Source: Streptomyces sp. NBC_01788 (lineage in GTDB: Bacteria; Actinomycetota; Actinomycetes; Streptomycetales; Streptomycetaceae). From it: DNA of 64,000 nt. Made by a program: the position numbers and the translations under genes. The notes under the pieces were generated by a model. The model saw only the letters and a list, made by a program, of their open reading frames with translations. It was not told the DNA's origin and made no database searches. This document shows, one piece after another, positions 1 to 26,416 of this stretch. Where the stretch lies: assembly GCF_035917575.1 (NCBI RefSeq), contig NZ_CP109090.1, positions 6,758,001 to 6,822,000 on the forward strand. Direction: 5' to 3'. Each line of letters starts with the position of its first letter. Within the stretch, counting starts at the first letter, position 1.

Positions 1-17961
<17,961 letters not shown>

Positions 17962-17966
17962 CCCAC

Positions 17967-17992
17967 CCGCGGGCCGCTTCGGCGGCCCGCGG
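17967..17992 (+). terminator. GC-rich hairpin after the PKS gene
   Basis: A perfect 11-bp stem (CCGCGGGCCGC with its complement) closes a TTCG tetraloop 5 bases after the PKS stop. There is no T-run. It may attenuate rather than end transcription, since the thioesterase follows on the same strand. Confidence 0.6.
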
Positions 17993-18073
17993 CTCCGCCC
18001 CCGTACACGCCGAAACCCGTCGCACGCAACACCGCCGGCACCAGGCCGGCGCTCACGAAAGGTCCAGGAAAGC

Positions 18074-18835
18074 GTGACAACCCCTACGTCCACCGAGGCG
18101 AGTCTGTGGGCCCGGAGCTTCCACCCGGCCCCCTCCCGCTCCACCCAGCTCTACTGCTTCCCGCACGCGGGCGGCTCGGCGTCCTTCTACTTCCCCGTGT
18201 CCGCCCAACTGTCCTCGGTCGCCGAGGTGTTCGCGGTGCAGTACCCGGGACGGCAGGACCGGCGCAAGGAGGTGTCGCCCACGGACATCGCCACCCTCGC
18301 CGACCAGCTCTACGACGCCCTCGGCCCCGCACTCAAGGCCCGGCCGACCACGTTCTTCGGGCACAGCATGGGCGCCACCCTGGCCTTCGAGGTGGCCCGC
18401 CGCCTCGAGGCCGACGGCGGTGAGCTGGTGCGGCTGTTCGCGTCCGGGCGACGCGCGCCGTCGACCGTCCGCGACGAGAACGTGCACCGCCTCTCCGACG
18501 AGGGCATCGTGCGGGAGCTGAAGCTCCTCGCCGGCACCGACACCGCGCTGCTCGGCGACGAGGAGATCCTGCGCATGATCCTCCCCGCCATCCGCAGCGA
18601 CTACGAGGCGATCGAGACGTACCGGTGCGCCCCCGACGTCACCGTCCGCGCCCCGATCACCGTCCTCACCGGCGACAGCGACCCCAAGACGTCGATGCCC
18701 GAGGCCGAGGCGTGGCGCGGCCACACGACCGGCGACTTCGACCTCCAGGTCTACCCGGGCGGCCACTTCTACCTGACCGCGGAGGCCCCCGCGGTCATCG
18801 CCTCCCTCAGGAAGCACCTCACCGCGCAGGGCTAG
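18074..18835 (+). CDS. Type II (editing) thioesterase of the PKS cluster
   Basis: A 253-residue alpha/beta hydrolase of the GrsT/RifR-like type II thioesterase family, which removes wrong or stalled acyl groups from carrier proteins. The N-terminal FPHAGG oxyanion region, the nucleophile Ser in GHSMG, an Asp in the TGDSDP strand and the catalytic His in GGHFYL are all present. The GTG start is chosen because AGGA lies 4 bases upstream at 18066-18069. The gene follows the PKS by 112 bp on the same strand, matching the nysC-nysE order of polyene clusters. It is the last recognisable PKS-cluster gene in the window. Length is normal for the family. Confidence 0.92.
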   Translation: MTTPTSTEASLWARSFHPAPSRSTQLYCFPHAGGSASFYFPVSAQLSSVAEVFAVQYPGRQDRRKEVSPTDIATLADQLYDALGPALKARPTTFFGHSMGATLAFEVARRLEADGGELVRLFASGRRAPSTVRDENVHRLSDEGIVRELKLLAGTDTALLGDEEILRMILPAIRSDYEAIETYRCAPDVTVRAPITVLTGDSDPKTSMPEAEAWRGHTTGDFDLQVYPGGHFYLTAEAPAVIASLRKHLTAQG

Positions 18836-18841
18836 CATCCG

Positions 18842-18883
18842 CCGTTCCGCCCCTCGCCAGGCCACGGGCGACGGGCGGAACGG
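18842..18883 (+). terminator. Hairpin terminator after the thioesterase
   Basis: Perfect 11-bp arms CCGTTCCGCCC and GGGCGGAACGG (18842-18852, 18873-18883) lie 6 bases after the stop codon. No T-tract follows, as is usual in high-GC actinomycetes. It probably marks the right edge of the PKS transcription unit. Confidence 0.7.
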
Positions 18884-19000
18884 ACAACCTGCGGAGGTCT
18901 GGAGCCATACACGAAGTCCCGCCACCGCCCGGCCCGGCCGCTGCCCGCCGAGCCGATCGAGGTGGAGGGAAATTCGATCAGCCCGAGGTGGCGGTGCGCG

Positions 19001-19006
19001 TACGCT
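19001..19006 (+). promoter_or_regulatory. Candidate -10 box TACGCT of a leaderless transcript
   Basis: TACGCT fits TANNNT and ends exactly 7 bases before the ATG at 19014, the distance that places +1 at the start codon. No Shine-Dalgarno is visible before that ATG. No clear -35 box was found. Confidence 0.45.
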
Positions 19007-19013
19007 CCTGGGC

Positions 19014-19757
19014 ATGCAGCCCGAGGACCTGGTACGCGAACACACGATCTACGCCTGTGTCATGGGCTCGCGGGCCTTCGGGCTGGCGACGGACGGCAGC
19101 GACACGGACCGCCGGGGCGTCTTCCTCGCCCCCACCTCCCTGTTCTGGCGCTTCGAGAAGCCGCCCACGCACGTGGACGGTCCGCTGCCCGAACAGTTCA
19201 GCTGGGAGCTGGAACGCTTCTGCGCACTGGCGCTCCGTGCCAACCCCAACATCCTGGAGTGCCTGCACTCACCGCTGGTCGAGCACGTGGACGACACCGG
19301 CCGCGAACTGCTGCACCTGCGCGCCGCCTTCCTCTCCCGGCAGGTCTACGACAGCTTCACCCGCTACGCCCTCGGCCAGCGCCGCAAACTCGACGCCGAC
19401 GTCCGTACGACGGGCTCCCCGCGCTGGAAGCACGCGATGCACCTGCTCCGCCTGCTGATGACCGTCCGCGACCTGCTGCGCACGGGCGAGCTGCACATCG
19501 ACGTCGGCGGCCAGCGGGAGCCCCTGCTCGCGGTGAAGCGGGGCGAGGTCTCCTGGGCCCAGGTCGAGACCCGCATGGCCCGGCTCGCGGCCGAGTCCGA
19601 GGAGGCCCTGCTGCACACCCCGCTCCCGCCGGAACCGGACCACGCGCGCGTGGCCGACTTCCTGTTCCGGGCACGCCGCGCCTCAGCCGGTCAGCCGGAC
19701 GCGCACCACGAAGTCGTGCAACGCGTCGTAAGCGGTGGGCGCTTCGGGCAGCGCTGA
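19014..19757 (+). CDS. RlaP-like predicted nucleotidyltransferase (COG3541 type)
   Basis: A 247-residue protein of the DNA-polymerase-beta-like nucleotidyltransferase superfamily. The N-terminal GSRAFGL (about residues 18-24) followed by a DTDRRG acidic pair forms the usual GS...DxD metal site. Family members of the RlaP/YcgL type have been proposed to act in RNA repair; the substrate here is unknown. The start is assigned from the leaderless-type -10 seven bases upstream, because no ribosome site is present. The 3' end overlaps the convergent paralogue by 75 bp. The gene is separated from the PKS thioesterase by a terminator, so it is unlikely to belong to that cluster. Confidence 0.75.
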   Translation: MQPEDLVREHTIYACVMGSRAFGLATDGSDTDRRGVFLAPTSLFWRFEKPPTHVDGPLPEQFSWELERFCALALRANPNILECLHSPLVEHVDDTGRELLHLRAAFLSRQVYDSFTRYALGQRRKLDADVRTTGSPRWKHAMHLLRLLMTVRDLLRTGELHIDVGGQREPLLAVKRGEVSWAQVETRMARLAAESEEALLHTPLPPEPDHARVADFLFRARRASAGQPDAHHEVVQRVVSGGRFGQR

Positions 19758-20432
19758 GACGGCCTGCGCCTCGTCGAGCACGGCGTGCAGCCGCTCCACG
19801 TCGGCCGCCACGCGCGCGTGATCGACGACGGCCGTGCCGTGCTCGCGTTCCGCCTTGGCGGCCACCAGCTCGGGCAGATAGCCGGGCGCGGCCGGTTCGC
19901 CGGCGAGAGTCGGCAGGTGAGCCTGCACCTCGCCGCTGCGCATGAGGTGGATGCCGGTGAGCAGTACGCGGAAGGTGTACAGCAGCGGCTTGAGTTCGCC
20001 GGTCTTCTCGAACAGCCGCCACTGGGTCACCGCGAACCCGCGGTAGTGGTGGGCGTGGTGACGGGTGAGGACGCCCGGCACGAACGCGGCCAGCTCCCGG
20101 TGGGCGTCGGTGGTGTGCGCGACCAGCGGCGAGAGCAGCTGCTCCAGCACATAGCCGTTGCGCCGCAGCATCAGTCGTACGAACTTGCGCAGATCGTGGG
20201 TGACGAGGTCCATCTCGACCCCCAGCCGCACCCACGTCCGCGACCGTGTCTCCTCCGGCTCGCGCAGCCCGACCAGGTCGGCGGTGGGCAGCAGGTGGAC
20301 GCCTCGCAGGTCCACGTCGGAGTCCTGCGAGGGAAAGCCGTACAGATGGGCACCGGAGACGGTCGCGAACAGCAGAGGGGCGGGCTGTTCGGCGATCACG
20401 GGCGTCAGGTCCATGTCGAGTCCGTCGATCAT
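19683..20432 (-). CDS. RlaP-like predicted nucleotidyltransferase, second copy
   Basis: A 249-residue paralogue of the convergent neighbour, with the motif SGAHLYGFPSQDSDVDLRG giving the same GS-like loop and DxD pair. The ATG at 20432 is chosen because the frame upstream is proline/arginine-rich shadow sequence; the ATG at 20414 is an alternative, and neither has a strong ribosome site. It lies only 29 bases after the aldose epimerase stop on the same strand, so it may be the last gene of the sugar operon transcript. Its 3' end overlaps the opposite-strand copy by 75 bp. The role in nucleotide transfer to RNA or protein is inferred from family only. Confidence 0.72.
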   Translation of the reverse strand: MIDGLDMDLTPVIAEQPAPLLFATVSGAHLYGFPSQDSDVDLRGVHLLPTADLVGLREPEETRSRTWVRLGVEMDLVTHDLRKFVRLMLRRNGYVLEQLLSPLVAHTTDAHRELAAFVPGVLTRHHAHHYRGFAVTQWRLFEKTGELKPLLYTFRVLLTGIHLMRSGEVQAHLPTLAGEPAAPGYLPELVAAKAEREHGTAVVDHARVAADVERLHAVLDEAQAVSALPEAPTAYDALHDFVVRVRLTG

Positions 20433-20461
20433 GGACCCAAGTGTCCCAGAGCTCCCCGGGG

Positions 20462-21544
20462 TCAACGGGCAGTTACCTGTACAGGGTCGAGGCGGTACTC
20501 GGTGCGGCTGGTCAGGACGGAGCCCGGGCGGAGCACCGTGCTCGGGTACTCCGGGTGGTTCGGGGAGTCGGGCAGGTGCTGGGTCTCCAGGCAGACGGCG
20601 GCGTACCGCTCGTGGCGGTTGCCCGCCGCGTCCTTGAGTGTCCCGTCGAGCTGGTTGCCGGTGTACACCTGGAGGCCCGGTTCGGTGGTCCACACCTCCA
20701 GGGCCCGCCCGCTCACCGGATCCTCCAGCCGGGCCGCACGCCGCAGGTCCTCCCCGTCCGACGGCCGGCGCAGCACCCAGCAGTGGTCGTAACCGCCGGC
20801 CGCCCGCAGTTGCGGGTCGGGGTCGTGCAGGCGGGCGCCGATGGTGCGCGCGCGGGTGAAGTCGAAGGGGGTGCCCGCTGTTTCCGCGCTCGGCCCGTGC
20901 GGGATGCCCTCGTCGGTCAGCGGCAGGTACCGGTCCGCGTCCAGTCGGAGCACGTGGTCGGCCACCGTGGGGGCGCCCGACAGGTTGAAGTAGGCGTGGT
21001 TGGTCAGGTTGACCACGGTCGGCCGGTCGGTGACGGCCCGGTAGTCGACGGAGAGGGTGCCCTGCGCGTCGAGGACGTACGTGGCCGTGACGTCCAGCGT
21101 GCCGGGAAAGCCCATGTCTCCGTCGACGCTGCGCAGGGTGAGGCGCACCCCGGCGAAGCCGGCGCCCACCACGGGCGCGGCGGCCCAGATCCGCCGGTCG
21201 TAGCCGTCGGGGCCGCCGTGCAGGGCGTGACCCCTGTCGTTCACCGGCACCTGGTGCGCCCGGCCGTCCAGGGTGAAGCGGCCGTCGGCGATGCGGTTGG
21301 CGTACCGCCCCACCAGGGCACCGAGGTACGGGCTCGGGCCGGCGTAGTCCTCGATGCCGGTCAGCGACAGGACGACCGAGCGCGCGACTCCGTCACGGTC
21401 CGGCACCTCCAAGGCGTGCAGGATGCCGCCGTAGGTGAGTACCTCGGCGCGGACGCCTCGGCCTGAGTCCAGGTGCCAGCGCTCCACCGGAGTGCCGTCG
21501 GGCGTGGCGCCGAAGGGGGAGCAGCGCAGGGCGGGTCGTGGCAT
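20462..21544 (-). CDS. galM: Aldose 1-epimerase (mutarotase)
   Basis: A 360-residue GalM-family beta-sandwich enzyme that interconverts alpha and beta anomers of aldoses in the cytosol. The catalytic signature residues are visible: His in the GHALHGG stretch, His in TNHAYFNL, and the base Glu in ETQHLPDSPN near the C-terminus. Length is typical. It follows the LacI regulator by 57 bp and ends the importer operon. Mutarotation of an incoming sugar before phosphorylation or isomerisation fits this context. No signal peptide is seen, so it acts after uptake. Confidence 0.92.
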   Translation of the reverse strand: MPRPALRCSPFGATPDGTPVERWHLDSGRGVRAEVLTYGGILHALEVPDRDGVARSVVLSLTGIEDYAGPSPYLGALVGRYANRIADGRFTLDGRAHQVPVNDRGHALHGGPDGYDRRIWAAAPVVGAGFAGVRLTLRSVDGDMGFPGTLDVTATYVLDAQGTLSVDYRAVTDRPTVVNLTNHAYFNLSGAPTVADHVLRLDADRYLPLTDEGIPHGPSAETAGTPFDFTRARTIGARLHDPDPQLRAAGGYDHCWVLRRPSDGEDLRRAARLEDPVSGRALEVWTTEPGLQVYTGNQLDGTLKDAAGNRHERYAAVCLETQHLPDSPNHPEYPSTVLRPGSVLTSRTEYRLDPVQVTAR

Positions 21545-21601
21545 GAAGATCCTCGGGGATGGGAGGAGGAGGGCAGGCTGGTTCAGCGGCCGGGTGCCGG
21601 T

Positions 21602-22618
21602 TCAGCGTTGGCGGCCCAGGGTCGACTCGCGTACCACCAGGTCGTGGCCCGGACGCAGCCGGCGCGGCTCGGTGTCGGCGGAGCCGGTGAGGCGGGAGAT
21701 GACGCAGCTGACGGCCTGGCGGGCGATGGCCTGCTTGTCGGGGGAGACGGTGGTCAGGGTGATCGCCCCGAAGCGGCCGTCCTCGATGTCGTCGAACCCC
21801 ACGACCGCCACGTCCTGCGGGATACGAAGGCCGCGTTCGCCGAGCACCCTCATGGCGCCGATCGCCTGGAGGTCGTTGTAGGCGAAGACCGCGTCGGGCC
21901 GCACGCCGCGGTCCAGCAGCAGGGCCATGGCCTGCGCGCCGTCCGCCCGCCCGTAGCCGTCGGTGGGGGCCACCAGCGAGTCGTCGTGCGGCAGCCCGGC
22001 CGCGGCCAGTTCCTCACGCCACCCCTGGAGGCGCAGATGGGCGGGCTGGCGGGCGCTCTCCGCCCGCGCGCCGAGGAAGGCGATCCGCTGCCGTCCCATC
22101 CCGACCAGGTGCCGGACCGCGCTGCGGGCCGCGGCCACGTTGTCGATCGCGATGTGGTCGTAGGGGGCGTCGTACTCCCGCTCGCCGAGCAGCACGAGCG
22201 GCGAGGTGTCGGTGCGGCCGCGCAGGTCAGCGTTCTCCAGTTCGATCGGCGAGAGGATCAGACCGTCGATCACATGGGTCCGGAAGCCCTGGCAGACGAG
22301 CATCTCCTTCTCCCGCAGGCCGGCGGTGTGGTCGAGGAGCACGGTGTAGTGGTGGCGCGCGGCGGCGTCGATGACCGCGCTGGCCAGCTCGGCGAAGTAC
22401 GGGTTGCCGAGTTCGGGGACGGCCAGCGCGATGATCCCGGTGCGGCCCTTGCGCAGGTGGCGCGCGGTGAGATTGGGGCGGTAGCCGAGCTCGTCGATCG
22501 CCTGCTGCACCCGGGCCCGCATGGCGGGGGTGACGTGCGGATAGTCGTTGACGACGTTCGAGACGGTCTTGATGGACACTCCCGCTCGCTGCGCGACGTC
22601 CTTGAGGCTGACGCCCAA
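21602..22618 (-). CDS. LacI-family transcriptional regulator of the sugar operon
   Basis: 338 residues. The N-terminal HTH (about 4-24, VSLKDVAQRAGVSIKTVSNV) is followed by the hinge helix ending in LGYRPNLTARHLRKG and a periplasmic-binding-protein-like effector domain (about 60-335). Family members repress catabolic genes until sugar binds. It sits between the second permease and galM on the same strand, so autoregulation with the operon is likely. Candidate operators are the two AACGTT-centred sites at 31101-31114 and 31290-31303 between the divergent glycosidases. No matching site was found upstream of the importer itself. Confidence 0.92.
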   Translation of the reverse strand: MGVSLKDVAQRAGVSIKTVSNVVNDYPHVTPAMRARVQQAIDELGYRPNLTARHLRKGRTGIIALAVPELGNPYFAELASAVIDAAARHHYTVLLDHTAGLREKEMLVCQGFRTHVIDGLILSPIELENADLRGRTDTSPLVLLGEREYDAPYDHIAIDNVAAARSAVRHLVGMGRQRIAFLGARAESARQPAHLRLQGWREELAAAGLPHDDSLVAPTDGYGRADGAQAMALLLDRGVRPDAVFAYNDLQAIGAMRVLGERGLRIPQDVAVVGFDDIEDGRFGAITLTTVSPDKQAIARQAVSCVISRLTGSADTEPRRLRPGHDLVVRESTLGRQR

Positions 22619-22682
22619 GGCGTTCCCTCCTTGTCGGGCCGGGCGCAGGACACCGACGGGTCCTGCGGCACGGCGTCTGTCA

Positions 22683-23708
22683 TCAGGTGCGGCGTGCCCG
22701 CGCCAGGTACCGCTGGGCCACGACCACCACGATGAGGAAGCCGCCGCTGACCACGGACTGGTAGGACGAATTGAGCGAGCCTATCTGGTTGATCAGGTTC
22801 TGGATGACCGCGAGCAGCAGCACTCCCCACAGGGTGCCGCTCACCGAGCCGGCGCCGCCTATCAGCAGGGTGCCGCCGATGACGACCGCGGCGATGGCGT
22901 CCAGCTCCATGCCCACGCCGATGATCGTGACCCCGGAGGACAGCCGGGCGGCGTTGAGCGCGCCGGCGAACCCGGCCAGCAGCCCGCTGAGCGTGTAGAC
23001 AAGGACCCGGGTGCGGGCCACCGGAAGTCCCATCAGGGTCGCGGCGTCGGGGCTGCCGCCGACGGCGAACAGCGACTGGCCGAACGAGGTGCGCTGCAAC
23101 ACCACCCCGCCGGCGGCGAACAGCGCCAGCGCGATGAGCACCGGATACCCGAAGCCGCCCACCGTGCCCTGGCCGAGTTCGGCGAACGCCGAGTCCCGAG
23201 GCACCAGATAGGTGGTGGCGCCCTCGTCGGTCAGGGCGAGGAGCAGGCCGCGGGCCCCGAGCAGGGTGGCCAGGGTGACGATGAACGGGGCCATGCCGGC
23301 CCGTGCGATCAGCAGCCCGTTCAGGGTGCCGATCGCCCCGCAGACGGCCAGCGGCAGTAGCAGCGCGGCCCAGATGCCGTACTGCGAGGCCCAGGCGGCC
23401 AGTACGCCGCCGAGCGCGAACACCGATCCGACCGAGAGGTCGATGCCGCCGGTGATGATCACGAGGGTCATGCCCAGGGCGACGACGGCGATGAACGACG
23501 CCTGTACGGCGATGTTCTGGGCGTTGTCGAGCGTGCCGAAGGACGGGAAGACGAACGAGGAGACCAGGACGACCGCGACCAGGACGGCGAGGGCGCCGTG
23601 CCGTTGCAGGAGTTCGGTGATCCGCTCCTGGCCGGTGGCCGCGGAGGGGGCCGGGGCCGTGGGGCGCTGGGCGGCCGGCGACTGCCGGGGGCTGGTGAGT
23701 GACTTCAT
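22683..23708 (-). CDS. Sugar ABC transporter permease (YjfF-like)
   Basis: A 341-residue integral membrane protein of the BPD_transp_2/RbsC type with 8-10 hydrophobic segments from about residue 40. The family signature ALGMTLVIITGGIDLSVGS is present, and GGTLLIGGAGSVSG is near the end. It forms one half of the membrane channel with the next upstream permease. Start and stop overlap the neighbouring permease by 4 bp, indicating translational coupling. The N-terminal 25 residues are Pro/Ala-rich and cytosolic. Two distinct permeases in one operon is the YtfT/YjfF arrangement of the galactofuranose importer; pentofuranose specificity is equally possible. Confidence 0.92.
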   Translation of the reverse strand: MKSLTSPRQSPAAQRPTAPAPSAATGQERITELLQRHGALAVLVAVVLVSSFVFPSFGTLDNAQNIAVQASFIAVVALGMTLVIITGGIDLSVGSVFALGGVLAAWASQYGIWAALLLPLAVCGAIGTLNGLLIARAGMAPFIVTLATLLGARGLLLALTDEGATTYLVPRDSAFAELGQGTVGGFGYPVLIALALFAAGGVVLQRTSFGQSLFAVGGSPDAATLMGLPVARTRVLVYTLSGLLAGFAGALNAARLSSGVTIIGVGMELDAIAAVVIGGTLLIGGAGSVSGTLWGVLLLAVIQNLINQIGSLNSSYQSVVSGGFLIVVVVAQRYLARARRT

Positions 23709-24673
23709 CGGGACCGACGCTCCCGTGCGACGTAGACGGCGACGAGGATGATGACGGCCTGGGCGATCTGCGCGGTGGAGTCCGGCAGATCGTGCTTGAC
23801 CAGGGTGGCCCGCAGGAGCTGCATCAGCAGCGCGCCGGTGACGGTGCCCAGCACCCGCACCGAGCCGCCGGTCAGCGGTGTGCCGCCGACGACCACCGCG
23901 GTGATCGCGGACAGCTCCATGAGGTTGCCGAGCGCGGAGGGGTCACTGGCGGTCAGCCGGGCGGTGGCCAGTACGCCGGCGAGCGCCGCCAGGACGCCGC
24001 ACAGGACGTAGACGCCGATCAGGACCCGCTTGACCGACAGCCCGGAGAGTCTGGCGGCGGCCCGGTTGCCGCCCACCGCGACCAGTTGCCGGCCGAAGGT
24101 GGTGCGGTGCACGACCCCGGCCACCGCCAGTGCCAGGACGCCCGCGGTCAGTACCACCACGGGGATGCCCAGCACCTCCCCGCTGCCCAGTGCCAGCAGG
24201 TCCGGGTTGGCGATCTGCTTGAGCTGCCCGTCGGCCATCACCAGGGCCAGGCCGCGGCCGCCGACGAACAGGGCCAGGGTGGCCACGATGGGCTGCAGGC
24301 CCACCACGGCGACCAGGGTGCCGTTGACCGCGCCCACGAAGACCCCGGCCAGCAGCGCCATGAGCAGTGCCGGGACCAGCCCGTAGCCGAGGTAGAGCGG
24401 CAGCAGCGCGGCGGCCAGTGCCATCGCGGACCCCACGGACAGGTCCACGCCCTCGGTGCCGATGACGAGCGCCATGCCGAGCGCCACGATGACGACCGGG
24501 GAGACCTGCACGAGCTGGGTCCGCAGGTTGGCCACGGTCAGGAAGTGCTCGGTGAACGCGGCGTTGAAGGCGAGCAGCACCAGCACCGCCGTGTAGACGC
24601 CGTACTTCTGGAACCAGGCCGGTGCGGCGAGCCGGACCGCGCTCCGTCCCAGTGCCGGCGACAGCTGGGTCAT
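23705..24673 (-). CDS. Sugar ABC transporter permease (YtfT-like)
   Basis: A 322-residue RbsC-type permease with about eight to ten transmembrane helices. It shares ALGMALVIGTEGVDLSVGS and VVGGTPLTGGSVRVLG with its partner. It overlaps the ATPase gene and the second permease gene by 4 bp each. With the ATPase and lipoprotein it completes a CUT2-class importer. The ligand cannot be read from the permease. Confidence 0.92.
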   Translation of the reverse strand: MTQLSPALGRSAVRLAAPAWFQKYGVYTAVLVLLAFNAAFTEHFLTVANLRTQLVQVSPVVIVALGMALVIGTEGVDLSVGSAMALAAALLPLYLGYGLVPALLMALLAGVFVGAVNGTLVAVVGLQPIVATLALFVGGRGLALVMADGQLKQIANPDLLALGSGEVLGIPVVVLTAGVLALAVAGVVHRTTFGRQLVAVGGNRAAARLSGLSVKRVLIGVYVLCGVLAALAGVLATARLTASDPSALGNLMELSAITAVVVGGTPLTGGSVRVLGTVTGALLMQLLRATLVKHDLPDSTAQIAQAVIILVAVYVARERRSR

Positions 24674-26316
24674 TCCTGCTCCTCGTCCGTGTGCGATGAC
24701 GTGTGCGGCGTTTCCGCGGCGGGCTCGGGTTCGGGCTCGGGTTCGGGCTCGGGGGTGTGCGCGGCCAGCGCGTCCAGCAACTCGGCCTCGCCGACCAGGT
24801 CGCCGGCCAGCTCACCGGCCACCGCGCCGCCGCGCAGCACCACCAGCCGGTCCGCGCCCTCCACCAGCTCCTCGACGTCGGAGGAGATCAGCAGCACCGC
24901 GAGCCCCTCCCGCGCCAGTTCGTCGATGAGGGTCTGCACCTCGGCCTTGGCGCCGACGTCGATCCCTCGGGTGGGCTCGTCCAGCAGCAGCACCTTGGGC
25001 TCCAGGCACAGCCAGCGCGCCAGCAGCACCTTCTGCTGGTTGCCGCCGGAGAGCTCCTCGACCTTCTGCTCGGGGCCCGACGCCTTGATCCGCAGCCGCT
25101 TCATGAAGATCTCCACGATGCGGTCCTGCTGCTTGCGGGAGACGACACCGGCCCGGGACAGGCGGGGCATGGCGGCCAGGACGATGTTCTCCCGCACCGA
25201 CAGACCGGGCACGATGCCCTCGGCCTTGCGGTCCTCGGAGAGCAGGCTGACGCCGGCCCGGATCGCGGCGGCGGGGGACAGGCGGCGCAGCGGCCTGCCC
25301 GCCACCGAGACCGTGCCGGAGTCCAGTGGCAGCGCGCCGACCAGGGCCTTGGCGGTCTCGGTGCGCCCGGAACCCAGCAGGCCGCCCAGGCCCAGAACCT
25401 CCCCCGGACGCAGTTCCAGTGACACCTCGTCCAGCAGGTGGCGGCGGCTCAGCTTCTCGGCGGTGAGCACCGGTTCGCGGGCGGCGTCGTGCTCGCCGCC
25501 GAAGCCGGTGACGCCGTGCCGGCGGACCTCGGCGACCTCCCGGCCGAGCATCATCGAGACCAACTGCATCCGGTCCGTGTCCGCGAGCGGGCCGGTGTGC
25601 ACCAGCCGTCCGTCGCGGAGCACGGTGACCCGGTCGCAGATGCGGTACAGCTCGTCCATCCGGTGGCTGACGTAGAGGATGGCGATGTCGCGGCTGTGCA
25701 GTTCCTCGACGACCCGGAAGAGCGTCTCCACCTCGCGCGGTTCCAGTGCGGAGGTCGGCTCGTCCATCACCACGACCTGGGCCCGCACCGAGACCGCGCG
25801 GGCCAGCGCCACCATCTGCTGAGTGCCCACGCCCAGGCTGTTCAGCGGGCGGCGCACGTCGGCCGTGACCCCGAAGCCGGCCAGCAGTTCGGCCGCCTCC
25901 CGGTGCATCCGGGGGAAGTCGATCAGGCGCAGGCGGTTCTTGGGCTCGCGGCCCAGGAAGATGTTCCGCGCCACGCTCATCATCGGGACGAGGTTGACCT
26001 CCTGGTAGATGGTGGACACGCCGGCCTGCTGCGCCTCGTGCGGCCGGGCGAACGAGACCGGCCGCCCGCCCAGGCGCAGCTCCCCGGAGTCGGGGCGGTG
26101 CACACCGGTGAGGACCTTGATCAGGGTGGACTTGCCGGCGCCGTTCTCGCCGACCAGGGCGTGGATCTCACCGCGGCGCAGGGTCAGGGAGACGTCGTCG
26201 AGCGCCACCACGCCGGCGAAGCGCTTGCCGACGCCGACGGCCTCCAGCACCGTCGGGGGCGCGGCGCCGTCCGCGTCCGGGTGCGGTGCGGCGACTGCCG
26301 CTTCGGGGGGTGCCAT
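24670..26316 (-). CDS. Sugar ABC transporter ATP-binding protein, duplicated NBD (RbsA/YtfR-like)
   Basis: 548 residues with two nucleotide-binding domains. NBD1 has Walker A GENGAGKST and Walker B VVMDEPTSAL, but a degenerate signature (LGVGTQQ). NBD2 has the degenerate Walker A GLLGSGRTE usual in CUT2 ATPases, an intact LSGGNQQK signature and LLLDEPTRGID. The asymmetry is family-typical, not decay. The C-terminus ends in a Glu-Pro repeat followed by a polar tail, which is unusual. The gene begins 100 bp after the lipoprotein gene, with a GC-rich spacer that could lower distal expression, and overlaps the next permease by 4 bp. Confidence 0.93.
   Translation of the reverse strand: MAPPEAAVAAPHPDADGAAPPTVLEAVGVGKRFAGVVALDDVSLTLRRGEIHALVGENGAGKSTLIKVLTGVHRPDSGELRLGGRPVSFARPHEAQQAGVSTIYQEVNLVPMMSVARNIFLGREPKNRLRLIDFPRMHREAAELLAGFGVTADVRRPLNSLGVGTQQMVALARAVSVRAQVVVMDEPTSALEPREVETLFRVVEELHSRDIAILYVSHRMDELYRICDRVTVLRDGRLVHTGPLADTDRMQLVSMMLGREVAEVRRHGVTGFGGEHDAAREPVLTAEKLSRRHLLDEVSLELRPGEVLGLGGLLGSGRTETAKALVGALPLDSGTVSVAGRPLRRLSPAAAIRAGVSLLSEDRKAEGIVPGLSVRENIVLAAMPRLSRAGVVSRKQQDRIVEIFMKRLRIKASGPEQKVEELSGGNQQKVLLARWLCLEPKVLLLDEPTRGIDVGAKAEVQTLIDELAREGLAVLLISSDVEELVEGADRLVVLRGGAVAGELAGDLVGEAELLDALAAHTPEPEPEPEPEPAAETPHTSSHTDEEQE
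24721..24756 (-). repeat. 12-bp tandem repeat encoding an (EP)n tail
   Basis: About three copies of GGCTCGGGTTCG (plus-strand sense) encode alternating Glu-Pro near the C-terminus of the ABC ATPase. It is in frame and may vary in length between strains by slippage. Confidence 0.7.
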
Positions 26317-26416
26317 GGGCTCAGGCCTTCCGTGGGTCGGTGAGCGGGGCGCGGACCGCCCGGTCCAGAACCTGTGACGACAGGCCCTGGGGCGGCCCGG
26401 GCGGCCCGAGGGCGTC

